DNA of 64,000 nucleotides from a bacterium (lineage in GTDB: Bacteria > UBP4 > UBA4092 > JAOAEQ01), in the NCBI GenBank assembly GCA_026416715.1, contig JAOAEQ010000010.1, forward strand, positions 36,002-100,001, given 5' to 3'. The notes beneath the pieces were generated by a model. That model ran no database searches. It was not told where the DNA came from and saw only the letters and a list, made by a program, of their open reading frames with translations. Both the position numbers and the translations under genes were made by a program. The first letter of the stretch is position 1, and every line of letters starts with the position of its first letter. Shown piece by piece: positions 53,643 through 62,610 of the stretch.

Positions 53643-53770
53643 TCAAAAAATTCCTCCTAAATTGAGATTACACAGATTCTAACGTTCTGTGAAATGTTTC
53701 TGATTATTTCCGCATAATTTTAATTTGACTAAATTTTATACCATATCTGCCGTTTTCCTGCAACAAAAAT

Positions 53771-54502
53771 TTATAAATTGAACTTTTCAAAAAATGTTAT
53801 TTTCGCTGCTAGCACTTGTAATTGATTTGTGAATATTAATATACCTAGTACAATTAGGAATACTCCTGCTATAATTTCAATGGCGTGCAAATATTTTTTC
53901 ATCCAGTTGAATACCCCAAAAAATACATTTACCGCGAGTCCTGCGATAAAAAATGGAATCCCTAACCCCAGAGAATAACTAGCAAGCAGTCCGATACCCT
54001 GATACACTGTTTCCTGGGTACTCGCATAGACCAAAATTGCGGCTAGAATTGGACCAATGCATGGACTCCAGCCAAACGCAAACGCCATTCCAATTAGCAG
54101 TGACCCGATTAGAGTTAACGGTTTTCCTCTGGTTTGAAATCGTTTTTCATATTGAAGAAACTTGATATTAAACAGCCCAGCGGTATGCAATCCAAAAATG
54201 ATAACAACTACACCAGCAATTTTACTTAAAACATTCATTTTTGACTGTAAAAATCCACCGATATACGTTGCGGTCGCACCAAGGAGAATGAAAACGATTG
54301 AAAAGCCGAGAATAAACAATACTGAATTAATCGCAACTTTTTTGAGAATTCTACTTCGATTAGACACATCGTTAGTTCTTTTCATTTCCTCAAGAGAAAC
54401 GCCAGAGATAAACGAAATATATCCCGGTACTAACGGTAAAACGCACGGGGAAATAAACGATAATAAACCAGCAATAAACGCGGTTATCAACGATACTTGC
54501 AT
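53771..54502 (-). CDS. ccdA: CcdA-type thiol:disulfide interchange membrane protein
   Basis: A membrane protein of about 243 residues with six hydrophobic segments. The redox-active cysteines occur in LLSFISPCVLPLVPGYISF and in FGWSPCIGPILAAIL, the two marker motifs of CcdA/DsbD-beta. It passes electrons from cytoplasmic thioredoxin to the outside for cytochrome c maturation or for disulfide reduction. Start at ATG 54502 is chosen over a TTG at 54517; neither has a clear ribosome-binding site. It lies between ald and trpB2 on the same strand. Confidence 0.9.
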   Translation of the reverse strand: MQVSLITAFIAGLLSFISPCVLPLVPGYISFISGVSLEEMKRTNDVSNRSRILKKVAINSVLFILGFSIVFILLGATATYIGGFLQSKMNVLSKIAGVVVIIFGLHTAGLFNIKFLQYEKRFQTRGKPLTLIGSLLIGMAFAFGWSPCIGPILAAILVYASTQETVYQGIGLLASYSLGLGIPFFIAGLAVNVFFGVFNWMKKYLHAIEIIAGVFLIVLGILIFTNQLQVLAAKITFFEKFNL

Positions 54503-54583
54503 AGTTTTTAATACCAAGGCAACACAGGAGGTTCGTGGAAGTAATTATATAATCTCTCTTAACAGTATCGGCATTCTCTATGG

Positions 54584-55705
54584 TTAATTTTCTTTCAATG
54601 CTTTTTCCCGAGGCACATATTCAAGTTTGAACGTATCCGCAACCTGTTTAATCGTCAGTTTCCCATTCATCATATTTAATCCTTTAAGTAACGCAGGGTC
54701 ATCGAACATCGCTTGTTTATATCCTTTATTTGCCAACGCTAACGCATAGGGAATCGTCGAATTTGATAACGCAAATGTTGACGTTCGTGGCACTGCACCG
54801 GGCATATTCGCTACACAATAATGAATAACTCCGTTAACAATATATGTCGGATTACTATGCGTTGTCGGGTGACAGGTTTCGATACAGCCACCTTGGTCAA
54901 CCGAAACATCAACAATTACCGCACCTTTTTTCATCGTTGCAACCATCTGTTTGGTAACCAAAACAGGAGCACGAGCGCCAGGGATTAGCACAGCACCAAT
55001 TAAGATATCCGCATGTTTCACTGCAGTACGGAGATTATGCACATTCGAATGCAAGGTTACAACATTTTTCGGCATAATATCCTCTAAATATCTAAGTCGG
55101 TCTATATTGATATCGAGAATGGTTACGTTTGCCCCTAACCCTGCAGCAATTTTCGCCGCACTTTTGCCAACCACACCGCCACCGATGATAACTACTTCTG
55201 CGGGTGCCACTCCGGGAACGCCACCTAATAAAATTCCACGACCGCTAAAGGGTTTTTCCAGATATTTAGCTCCTTCGACCACCGCTAAACGTCCTGCAAC
55301 TTCACTCATTGGAGTCAATAACGGTAACGTGCCATCAGGAAGTTGGATGGTCTCATACGCAACTGCGATAATCTTACGTTCAAGCATCGATTCAGTTAAT
55401 TCTCTACTTGATGCAAAATGGAAATAAGTAAATACTATTTGTCCGGGTTGTAACATCGGGTATTCTGCTGGCTGTGGTTCTTTCACTTTAATAATCATAT
55501 CTGCTTTTTCATAAATTGATTTTGCGGTAACAACTATTTTAGCGCCGGCTTTCTCATATTCAGAATCCGGAATCGCGCTAGCTAATCCCGCATCTTTTTG
55601 TACATACACTTTATGTCCGGCTTCGACTAAATATTCAACTCCAGCAGGAATCATCCCACAACGATATTCGTTTTCTTTAATTTCTTTCGGAATACCAATA
55701 ATCAT
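54584..55705 (-). CDS. ald: Alanine dehydrogenase
   Basis: The 373-residue enzyme, NAD-dependent, converts alanine to pyruvate and ammonia and back. It starts MIIGIPKEIKENEYRCGMIP, has KVKEPQPAEYPML (substrate-binding lysine region), GGVVGKSAAKIAAGLGA as the dinucleotide loop, and a C-terminal AMPGAVPRTSTFAL block. I start at ATG 55705, with a strong AAAGGAGGG nine bases upstream, rather than 69 bases further out. It precedes ccdA with an 81-bp spacer. Confidence 0.95.
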   Translation of the reverse strand: MIIGIPKEIKENEYRCGMIPAGVEYLVEAGHKVYVQKDAGLASAIPDSEYEKAGAKIVVTAKSIYEKADMIIKVKEPQPAEYPMLQPGQIVFTYFHFASSRELTESMLERKIIAVAYETIQLPDGTLPLLTPMSEVAGRLAVVEGAKYLEKPFSGRGILLGGVPGVAPAEVVIIGGGVVGKSAAKIAAGLGANVTILDINIDRLRYLEDIMPKNVVTLHSNVHNLRTAVKHADILIGAVLIPGARAPVLVTKQMVATMKKGAVIVDVSVDQGGCIETCHPTTHSNPTYIVNGVIHYCVANMPGAVPRTSTFALSNSTIPYALALANKGYKQAMFDDPALLKGLNMMNGKLTIKQVADTFKLEYVPREKALKEN

Positions 55706-56150
55706 AAAATCCCTCCTTTTATAGCGACTAATTACAGCGACACAAATCCGGTTAAAGGATTTTAATAACGGCAATCATCGTAAATCCAATTATTATTATC
55801 GCAGGTATTCGCTTTTTTCTGCTAATAGACTAACCGAAAATGAACGAAACCGTCAATAGAAATCTCATTTATGACTACTATGTATACTATACGTTTAGCC
55901 ACTTTGAACCATCAAGACCTTTTGTACCCATCTACCGACCTTATATTTTCCTTAAATACATTTTGCATAGTTCGGTATCTCTGGCGGAAAACTCAATATT
56001 GCCCAACCAGGCGCGCTAATTTATAGATGCTTCGCTTGCTGTTGCGTTCTTATTTCATCTTGCGTTAAGATATTTAACGAAATATTTTCAAAACCATGTT
56101 TTGGTATGTTGCTTCATTTCACTATCTCGCCAATATAAAAGGAATCAAAT
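55706..56150. other. Divergent spacer of 445 bp
   Basis: It separates ald (minus) from the 756-residue gene (plus). It holds a 59-codon frame at 55840-56019 without a ribosome-binding site or any recognised motif, which I do not accept. I see no RNA gene or strong promoter. Confidence 0.5.
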
Positions 56151-58421
56151 ATGAACGTTCTGCCAACCGGACCGTTACCTAATAAGCGCAGCATTAAAAC
56201 CTACTATAAAGATATGGCGCGATGGAATTTCGATATTGCCTATGCAGGATACTATGCATTTCCTTGGAAAGAAACTGTTGGGAAACTGAAATCGTTCTAT
56301 TTAGAGTTCACAAAAGAAGCACATCATCGAAATATGCCAGCAATCATTCAAATTCAGTCAACAGTTGCGTTCCTCGATGATATTCCACTGACAGAAGCAC
56401 AGTTTTATCTGGATAATACTCCGCATATGTATGCCCATTTTTCTGAATGGGGTTTAAAAAACTTTTTTGCTTCGTTTGCTTCCGAGATATGGTTAACCTA
56501 CCTTCAGAAGCTTACCAAATTATTTATTCAGGAATATAAATTTGATTGGATAGTTTTCGAGGAACCGATGTATATTGTTGATATTCCAGGAACGAAAGAC
56601 CGGTTCTACTCGGTATTCAAACAAAAATATCCAAACCTGCCCTATCCAACCAAACATTTAGAAACAGTAGGGTATGTTAAAGTTCAAGAATTGAAACAGG
56701 AAATCCAATTGCAGTTTTATAGCCGGTTAACGAAATACGCTAAGAAAATTGGCGCAAAAAAAGTTGGAATCATGCCTTGGTTCTTTTCGCCAACGCACGA
56801 AAATACCCCGACCGAAACATTTCATACCGCATGTAGTACTGGACGAATGGTAATGCTTCCGAGTCTTGATTTTGTTGTTGTCCGCATGCAACCGGATAAT
56901 ATTTATGCGGACGCAATGTTGAATACTTCTGGTGAAGCACTTCCGCGATTATATTATTTAGAAAGCCTTGCCCATTCATTGGGCAAACCGGTTATCGTTG
57001 TTAATAACCCAACAAACGAACATCCTACTCCCCAATATCCATCAGAACGACTCATTCCGGTAGATTATTTCAAACGATGCACATTAGCGATCGCTGCTTC
57101 AGCACCAAATGGGATAACCCGACATTGGTATGGCAAACATTATGAGCAGGAAAAGAACCAGATGGAACTATATACCTCGGTAAACGAAATTTTACCTCGG
57201 CTGGGATACCCGCAGTCAGCGTTTGCTTTTGTTTATAGCCATCGCGCACATTGGCATACACTTCCCTTAAAACCGTTTGAAGTTTGGAAAAACTATTGGC
57301 ATATTGCACGTGCTTTACTATTTGACTATAAATTCCCAATTCATACATTCTATGCAGAAACAATTGCAGAATGTTTAAAACTGAATCCGCAGGTGCAGGT
57401 GCTAATATTCGACGAATATTTCCCATTGACTAAAGAAGAAGTGCTTATCGTAGAACAATGGTGGAATGCGCAACCGAATCGTATGCTGATATACTTCGGT
57501 TCGGGTAACGGTTACTCCCCTCACAGTAACCGTATCGGGTTACATCCCGATATTCTCGAAGCACCATATATCTTAGGATTATTTGGGATAACTCCACCGG
57601 TTACGATAAAAACGAAACAAGGTATTTCTCGATTTATCGAACCAGAAATAACTGATTTTGGAATTGATTTAACCTTTACTGGAACAAGTTTCACCCAAGA
57701 TGGATTCTGGGGAAAAGAATTAAATATTGCTGCTCCACAAGTTGCGAAAGTCGAACTTGCTGATACAATGAATACCGAAATTTTCTATACTGGAACCGGA
57801 AATCTGCCAGTCGTAACAATGCGAACAAATGAGATTAAGAATAAAGCGATGTTTGTTGGATTAAGTCTTTTGTGGGAACGGGGTTTACCGCCGTTACGTG
57901 AACTAATCCGGTATGTCAATAATCGGTTAAATTTACATCGGTGGGTAACAAATATGTCTGAAGGTATCCTCTGGTCTCGAAATAAGTGGAATTACCTCAT
58001 CCTATCAAATATCGAGAATGAACCCGGCATGGCTACGGTTCAACTGCCAAACTACGGCAAGCTATGGGATGTTAGAACGCGACGATTTATGGTAGAAGAA
58101 ACTCAGCGGAGTGAAAATATCCAGAAAACGCATGTTGATATACCGGGGTATGACTTCCGTGTGTTCCGCTATGTAGATTATTATGACCAAGTGATTGATA
58201 TTTATGGAATGACTTCCGTAACCGAATTTGTTTCGGAAAATAAACAGACTTCGATTCAATTATTCACAAAACAACCGGTAACTTTGATTCTGAAATCTAA
58301 ACCAAAATCGGTTACTATAGACCATAAGTCTACCCGCCCAAAAATTATACCTTTCGCTACCTTCCTTGAATGCACAATTCCCTGTAAACCCGGTGAGCAT
58401 AATATCATACTTAAGTGGTAA
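56151..58421 (+). CDS. Unrecognised 756-residue protein, possibly a glycoside-hydrolase-like TIM barrel
   Basis: I do not recognise a family. Residues 15-310 alternate strands and helices in the way of a TIM barrel and include FDWIVFEEPMYIVD, with paired acidic residues at a strand end, and later VGIMPWFFSP and FVVVRMQPDNIY. The middle (about 400-500) has VLIFDEYFPLTKEEVLIVEQWW...LIYFGSG, like the class I amidotransferase-fold domain of beta-galactosidases. The C-terminal 150 residues look beta-rich. No signal peptide is seen, so it is probably cytoplasmic. AAAGGA precedes the ATG. A sugar-active hydrolase is the most likely reading, by architecture only. Confidence 0.6.
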   Translation: MNVLPTGPLPNKRSIKTYYKDMARWNFDIAYAGYYAFPWKETVGKLKSFYLEFTKEAHHRNMPAIIQIQSTVAFLDDIPLTEAQFYLDNTPHMYAHFSEWGLKNFFASFASEIWLTYLQKLTKLFIQEYKFDWIVFEEPMYIVDIPGTKDRFYSVFKQKYPNLPYPTKHLETVGYVKVQELKQEIQLQFYSRLTKYAKKIGAKKVGIMPWFFSPTHENTPTETFHTACSTGRMVMLPSLDFVVVRMQPDNIYADAMLNTSGEALPRLYYLESLAHSLGKPVIVVNNPTNEHPTPQYPSERLIPVDYFKRCTLAIAASAPNGITRHWYGKHYEQEKNQMELYTSVNEILPRLGYPQSAFAFVYSHRAHWHTLPLKPFEVWKNYWHIARALLFDYKFPIHTFYAETIAECLKLNPQVQVLIFDEYFPLTKEEVLIVEQWWNAQPNRMLIYFGSGNGYSPHSNRIGLHPDILEAPYILGLFGITPPVTIKTKQGISRFIEPEITDFGIDLTFTGTSFTQDGFWGKELNIAAPQVAKVELADTMNTEIFYTGTGNLPVVTMRTNEIKNKAMFVGLSLLWERGLPPLRELIRYVNNRLNLHRWVTNMSEGILWSRNKWNYLILSNIENEPGMATVQLPNYGKLWDVRTRRFMVEETQRSENIQKTHVDIPGYDFRVFRYVDYYDQVIDIYGMTSVTEFVSENKQTSIQLFTKQPVTLILKSKPKSVTIDHKSTRPKIIPFATFLECTIPCKPGEHNIILKW

Positions 58422-58438
58422 TAGCCAAAATATATCTG

Positions 58439-58473
58439 AAATTAAAATTCTACAATCAATTTTCTACAATCGG
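58439..58473. repeat. Short heptanucleotide repeat after the 756-residue gene
   Basis: Five 7-base units AAATTAA, AATTCTA, CAATCAA, TTTTCTA and CAATCGG follow each other, close to two copies of a 14-base unit. It is the weakest of the heptad tracts. Confidence 0.45.
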
Positions 58474-58580
58474 GACTAGTCATCACGAAGAATGCAGGAA
58501 TAAGCCCCTAGTGTTAGTTCGAGTGAACAATGACTCAGTAATTGTTCGATTTTAATCCAAATCAATTATAAAACGGTCTC

Positions 58581-59297
58581 TTATTTTTTCACAAATGAAC
58601 TTTCAGTAATGGTTTGGTTTCCGCTGGCATCGATAGCTAAAACTTCAAACATGTGTTTTCCATGTTTTAGCGTCCTGAAGTATTCTTCCGGAACTTTTAT
58701 ACTTCTACACGATGCTGGTAAAGTAACTTGGAACGATCCGACGATAACCTGATACCCAACAATTTCAATTCGTTCTTCCGGAAAACCTTTCGCTGGGGCA
58801 GTAACCGGTTCCCAACTAATCGTCAGTGAGTTTACCCCATTTTGTACCGCTGAAACTTTCGGACCTGCGGGAACAGCATGCGATAATTGCACCATACTTT
58901 CCAGTCGGGTTCCACTTATTGTCGTCCCTATAAACTTGTATTTGCCTTTCGGAAACTGTGCTAGGAGTTCTTGAAGTGGAACTTCTGTCAGTGGCGGTTC
59001 TGCACCTTCGAAAGACATCTCGGTTAAACCATATTTTTTGAATCCTTCTTTAGTGGCAACCTCAAAAATTTTTTGTCCGTTCGGATGGATTATACTGAGT
59101 GTATTCCAGTCCTCCGCATCAAGGAAGACGTGAACACCCAAATCGTTGTCGGTTGAGTTATATTCGAAAAAAATTCTGGCTTCAGCAAATTGCGCTGCGT
59201 AAACAGGAACAACAGTAACAGTAGCACTGACCATAATCACCATAACTCCTATGACTATGGTTAACCAAGACACAATATTACTCGATTTTGTTTTCAT
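58581..59297 (-). CDS. Secreted protein with C-terminal fibronectin-III-like domain
   Basis: The 238-residue protein starts at ATG 59297, eight bases after AAAGG; a GTG at 59306 lies inside that ribosome-binding site. A signal peptide or membrane anchor covers about 10-35 (IVSWLTIVIGVMVIMVSATVTVVPVYAA). The first half has no match I know. Residues about 145-235 show GPKVSAVQNGVNSLTISWEPVTAP and MFEVLAIDASGNQTITES, the strand pattern of a fibronectin type III domain, so a binding or adhesion role outside the cytoplasm is inferred. It is convergent with the 756-residue gene. Confidence 0.65.
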   Translation of the reverse strand: MKTKSSNIVSWLTIVIGVMVIMVSATVTVVPVYAAQFAEARIFFEYNSTDNDLGVHVFLDAEDWNTLSIIHPNGQKIFEVATKEGFKKYGLTEMSFEGAEPPLTEVPLQELLAQFPKGKYKFIGTTISGTRLESMVQLSHAVPAGPKVSAVQNGVNSLTISWEPVTAPAKGFPEERIEIVGYQVIVGSFQVTLPASCRSIKVPEEYFRTLKHGKHMFEVLAIDASGNQTITESSFVKK

Positions 59298-59812
59298 TAC
59301 ATTCACCTTTTTTAAAATTGAAGTTGCTAGTTAAAATTAATTTTGTTATTTTATATTATAGTATGAATAATTTGATTTTGAATACAAAAAAGTTGATTTT
59401 TATTTAAAAATTCATCAACTACCCTACACTCCGTTAAATCGGTAGTTTTGACTTTAAGCACGGGGAAGTAGTGGAGAGAGATGAGAATTGAACGGTTCAA
59501 TTCTCATCTCACACCGTTCTAAGAACAATTTTGAACTCGGAATCATCAATCCGTTCAAAAATGAATAATTCAAGAAAGTTTCTGAATTCTTTTCTCTTTT
59601 ATTCTTATATTGGTTAAAGAATCAGTTGGTGAAATTCGCTATTTCATTATGATTAGTAAAATGAAGAGTTTATACGTATGGGAGAAGTTAGCCCATGGTA
59701 TACTAAATTCAAGACTGATGGATGGAATTCATCGAATAGGATAAAAACAAATTGCTAGTTCTTTTTTTTTTTGTCCAATATTAGTATCTCTAATATCTGG
59801 GTATAAACATCA
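59298..59812. other. Spacer of about 515 bp containing a palindrome
   Basis: No gene is accepted here. A 31-codon frame at 59649-59744 lacks a ribosome-binding site. The main structure is the palindrome at 59478-59510. A run of 13 T near 59761-59773 lies before ubiE's stop and could be part of a plus-strand end or of the minus-strand downstream region. Confidence 0.5.
59478..59510. repeat. 33-bp perfect palindrome
   Basis: GAGATGAGAATTGAAC (59478-59493) and its complement (59495-59510) flank a single G. It lies in the spacer upstream of the secreted FnIII-like gene and downstream of ubiE. It carries GGAG outside the left arm, as do the palindromes at 13,536 and 32,905, but the arms differ. 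Confidence 0.75.
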
Positions 59813-60526
59813 TTATTTAACACCTAGGTAAATAGTCGTTATCCCCGCTGTAACTGAACGATACCTGACCTTATTCCAACCGGAATCAATAAGTATCTGG
59901 CTAACCTGTTTGTGGTCGTAGAATTCTTGAATTGTTTTCGCTAAATACGAATAAGCGGTTTTATCTTTCGAAATTACTCTACCAAGAGTAGGAAGATACC
60001 AATGTAAATAAACGTAATAAAAAAGATAAATAACCCGGTTTTTCGGGCGGGTTAATTCTAATGCAACTATTTTCCCACCAGGTTTAGTTACCCGCCGAAT
60101 TTCGTTAAATAATTTCGCTAAATCTGATATATTCCTTAATCCAAAAGCGATCGTGACACAATCGAACGTATTATCCTGAAACGGAATTTCGAGTGCATCC
60201 GCCTGAATAAAACTAACCCTATTTCGGGGTTCGGAGTTTGGAATTTGTTGGCATTGTGTTGCTTTTTTAGCGATGGCTAACATCTCGTAACAAAAATCGA
60301 GTCCGATAATTAACTTCGCTGGGGATTGCGTTGAAAAAGCATACGCCAGTTTCCCGGTTCCCGTGCATACATCAAGGACATAACTTGCTGGCTGAATATC
60401 AGCTTCGCGAACGACTCGTTTCCGCCATCGTTTATCCTGATTGAAACTCAAAATAGTATTCAGTAAATCATAGGTAGGCGCAATCGATGAAAATAAACTG
60501 CGAACATATTTCTCTTTATCATTCAT
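59813..60526 (-). CDS. ubiE: Demethylmenaquinone methyltransferase UbiE/MenG
   Basis: The 237-residue enzyme makes the last methylation of menaquinone. It begins with KYVRSLFSSIAPTYDLLN, then the SAM loop VLDVCTGTGKLAYAF, QADALEIPFQDNTFDCVTIAFGLRN, and KPGGKIVALELTRP. Its place next to mqnC-mqnA-mqnE supports menaquinone over ubiquinone as the product. It is the most downstream of the minus-strand menaquinone genes seen here, separated from mqnC by a 106-bp spacer filled with heptad repeats. Confidence 0.95.
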   Translation of the reverse strand: MNDKEKYVRSLFSSIAPTYDLLNTILSFNQDKRWRKRVVREADIQPASYVLDVCTGTGKLAYAFSTQSPAKLIIGLDFCYEMLAIAKKATQCQQIPNSEPRNRVSFIQADALEIPFQDNTFDCVTIAFGLRNISDLAKLFNEIRRVTKPGGKIVALELTRPKNRVIYLFYYVYLHWYLPTLGRVISKDKTAYSYLAKTIQEFYDHKQVSQILIDSGWNKVRYRSVTAGITTIYLGVK

Positions 60527-60556
60527 AGGTTAACTACTGAAACTGCTGAATTGCGT

Positions 60557-60626
60557 AATTTAAAATTTAGCATTTAGCATTTTAAATTTGCAATTTACAT
60601 TGCTAATTTTTACAATTTAAAATGCG
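60557..60626. repeat. Degenerate heptanucleotide tandem repeat, ten units
   Basis: Seventy bases divide into ten 7-base units, among them AATTTAA, AATTTAG, CATTTAG, CATTTTA, AATTTGC and AATTTAC. The period is exact across the whole spacer between mqnC and ubiE. Confidence 0.75.
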
Positions 60627-60632
60627 TTTCCC

Positions 60633-61697
60633 TTAGAAGTATCTCAGTATCTCGTATTTGCTATTTCGTTGCGCTGGGATTTTCCCAGCATTTCTGATTA
60701 AGTGAACCAACTCATCGACAGAAGTTTTATATCGCACGCCGGTTGCATCTACCACTTTCTCTTCCATCAGGATACCGCCGAAATCATTCGCTCCGAAAGA
60801 TAACGTTACCTGCGCAAGTTTCGTTCCTTCAGTCACCCACCCTGCATGAATGTTTTTAACGTTATCCAACATAATCCGAGCAATAGCAACGGTTTTAAGA
60901 TAATCGATACCTCCTGCCATCGCTATATGCGACAATTTCGTCCGATGCGGAGAAAATGTCCAAGGGATAAATGCGCGGAATCCACCGGTTTTATCCTGCA
61001 ATTCGCGAATGCGGAGCATATGTTCAATCCGTTCTTCTAATGTTTCAATGATACCGAATGTCATCGTTGCAGTCGTCTCCATACCAATACTATGCGCTGT
61101 TTCCATACATTCCAGCCATTGTTGGGTAGATATTTTATGCGGACTGATAATCTGGCGAACTCGGTCAACTAAAATTTCCGCTGCTCCGGGTAACGAATCT
61201 AATCCTGCGGATTGAAGTTCGAGTAGCACCTGTTTTATAGACAATCCAGTTTTTTTAGCTAGATGATATATTTCCGGAACGGATAACGAATGTAAATATA
61301 TCTGCGGATAATGCGATTTGATATCGTGTAATAGTCTCGTATAATAATCGAGAGATAATTCCGGATGGAGTCCTCCCTGCAGCATCACTTGCGTTCCACC
61401 AAGTTGAACTAATTCTTCAATTTTCGCTAGCACTTCTTCGTTGCTTAAAACAAACGCTTCGTCACTATTCGGAGTTACATAGAACGCACAGAAATTACAT
61501 TGGCAATAGCAGACGTTAGTAAACGTTATATTCCGGTCGATAATAAAGGTGACAATATCTTTCGGATGAAACTGTTTACGTCGGATATCAGCGATTTTAC
61601 CAAGCGAAATTAAATCTGCTGTATATAATAAGCAACCCTCTTCTTGATTCAACCGTTCACCTTGATACGCTTTTTCTAAAATAGAATCAACATTCAT
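60633..61697 (-). CDS. mqnC: MqnC, dehypoxanthine futalosine cyclase
   Basis: The 354-residue radical SAM enzyme closes the ring of dehypoxanthine futalosine in the futalosine route. It has IIDRNITFTNVCYCQCNFCAFY with cluster cysteines C63, C67 and C70 and an extra Cys at 65. VMLQGGLHPELSLDYY and the segment LDSLPGAAEILVDRVRQ also fit MqnC. The IDRNI opening separates it from MqnE, whose gene is at 62,611. It ends before a heptad-repeat spacer and follows mqnA by 24 bp. Confidence 0.93.
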   Translation of the reverse strand: MNVDSILEKAYQGERLNQEEGCLLYTADLISLGKIADIRRKQFHPKDIVTFIIDRNITFTNVCYCQCNFCAFYVTPNSDEAFVLSNEEVLAKIEELVQLGGTQVMLQGGLHPELSLDYYTRLLHDIKSHYPQIYLHSLSVPEIYHLAKKTGLSIKQVLLELQSAGLDSLPGAAEILVDRVRQIISPHKISTQQWLECMETAHSIGMETTATMTFGIIETLEERIEHMLRIRELQDKTGGFRAFIPWTFSPHRTKLSHIAMAGGIDYLKTVAIARIMLDNVKNIHAGWVTEGTKLAQVTLSFGANDFGGILMEEKVVDATGVRYKTSVDELVHLIRNAGKIPAQRNSKYEILRYF

Positions 61698-61721
61698 TAT
61701 ATATATCTAACTATACTTATA

Positions 61722-62543
61722 TCAATTATCGATAAACTTCAGTTCTTTGCATTCAGGACAAAGATTTAACTTCGCTGCTTGTTCATAATAGAACAACAAT
61801 GCCTTGATCATCTGTTCATTCAAATCATATCCTAGTCGAGTATAATAGTCATGCATATCAGTAGCAGAATTCGGTATAGTTCGTTCTGCAACTTCTGCTA
61901 CTTGCACCAGATGCGATAAACCATATCCTAGTGATTCTTTTAAAGCGCGCGTTATTTCATTTACCTGCTGCATATTTCGTTCTGCAAATTCTTTTCTAAC
62001 CGCCCAGACGACGAATACTACCGGATACCCACAGTATTCCTGCCAGAGTTTACCTAAATCATATTGATAAAGACTATCGGGAAAAGGTTCAGCTAACGTA
62101 TCGTCTCCGATTAATAACGCAGCATCGGAGTTAGACAACATATCTTTGAGATTCGGTTGCATCACCAGATATTCTGGTTGCAGATTGAAATCCAGCGATA
62201 AAATGATTTTTAATAAAACTTGTGAAGTTGCACTCGCACTGCTTAATGCGATTTTTCTTCTATCGAGTTGTTCAATCGGTATTTTACTAATTAACATCAC
62301 GCTTTTAACCAATTCAACTGAATTAAGGCATAAATGCGGAATTAAGAGATAATCCTCCTGATGCCAAGCATATTCAATCGCTGATATCGGACTTAGATCA
62401 AGCTTACCCTCCGCTAACCATTGATTCAATTCTGCCGGAATGCCGGTAACCAAATCCGCATTGAATGGAATTATCCCCGACTCAATACCATAATATACGG
62501 GCAACGAATTTACATAAACCAATCTACCTACTTTTGGTTTCAT
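61722..62543 (-). CDS. mqnA: MqnA, chorismate dehydratase
   Basis: The 273-residue protein makes 3-enolpyruvylbenzoate from chorismate, the first step of the futalosine pathway. It begins RLVYVNSLPVYYGIESG and has DLSPISAIEYAWH, a periplasmic-binding-protein-like fold, and LLIGDDTLAEPF. The last residues CPECKELKFIDN end in a small Cys pair. It lies between mqnE and mqnC on the same strand. Confidence 0.93.
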   Translation of the reverse strand: MKPKVGRLVYVNSLPVYYGIESGIIPFNADLVTGIPAELNQWLAEGKLDLSPISAIEYAWHQEDYLLIPHLCLNSVELVKSVMLISKIPIEQLDRRKIALSSASATSQVLLKIILSLDFNLQPEYLVMQPNLKDMLSNSDAALLIGDDTLAEPFPDSLYQYDLGKLWQEYCGYPVVFVVWAVRKEFAERNMQQVNEITRALKESLGYGLSHLVQVAEVAERTIPNSATDMHDYYTRLGYDLNEQMIKALLFYYEQAAKLNLCPECKELKFIDN

Positions 62544-62560
62544 AAGACTGCTTGAATATC

Positions 62561-62610
62561 GGATTTCGGATATAGGAATTTATTTAACATGTGGATTTTG
62601 GATTTGGAAT
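62561..62610. repeat. Heptanucleotide repeats in the mqnE-mqnA spacer
   Basis: Units GGATTTC, GGATATA and GGAATTT (62561-62581), and GGATTTT and GGATTTG (62593-62606), keep a 7-base period within each block, with a phase shift between the blocks. The tract runs up to the mqnE stop codon. Confidence 0.6.

Noticed and set aside
55840-56019. 59-codon open frame in the ald spacer
   Set aside because: No ribosome-binding site and no recognisable motif; the composition looks like non-coding DNA.
59649-59744. 31-codon open frame upstream of ubiE's end
   Set aside because: No ribosome-binding site, no neighbour in the same direction, and no recognisable motif.
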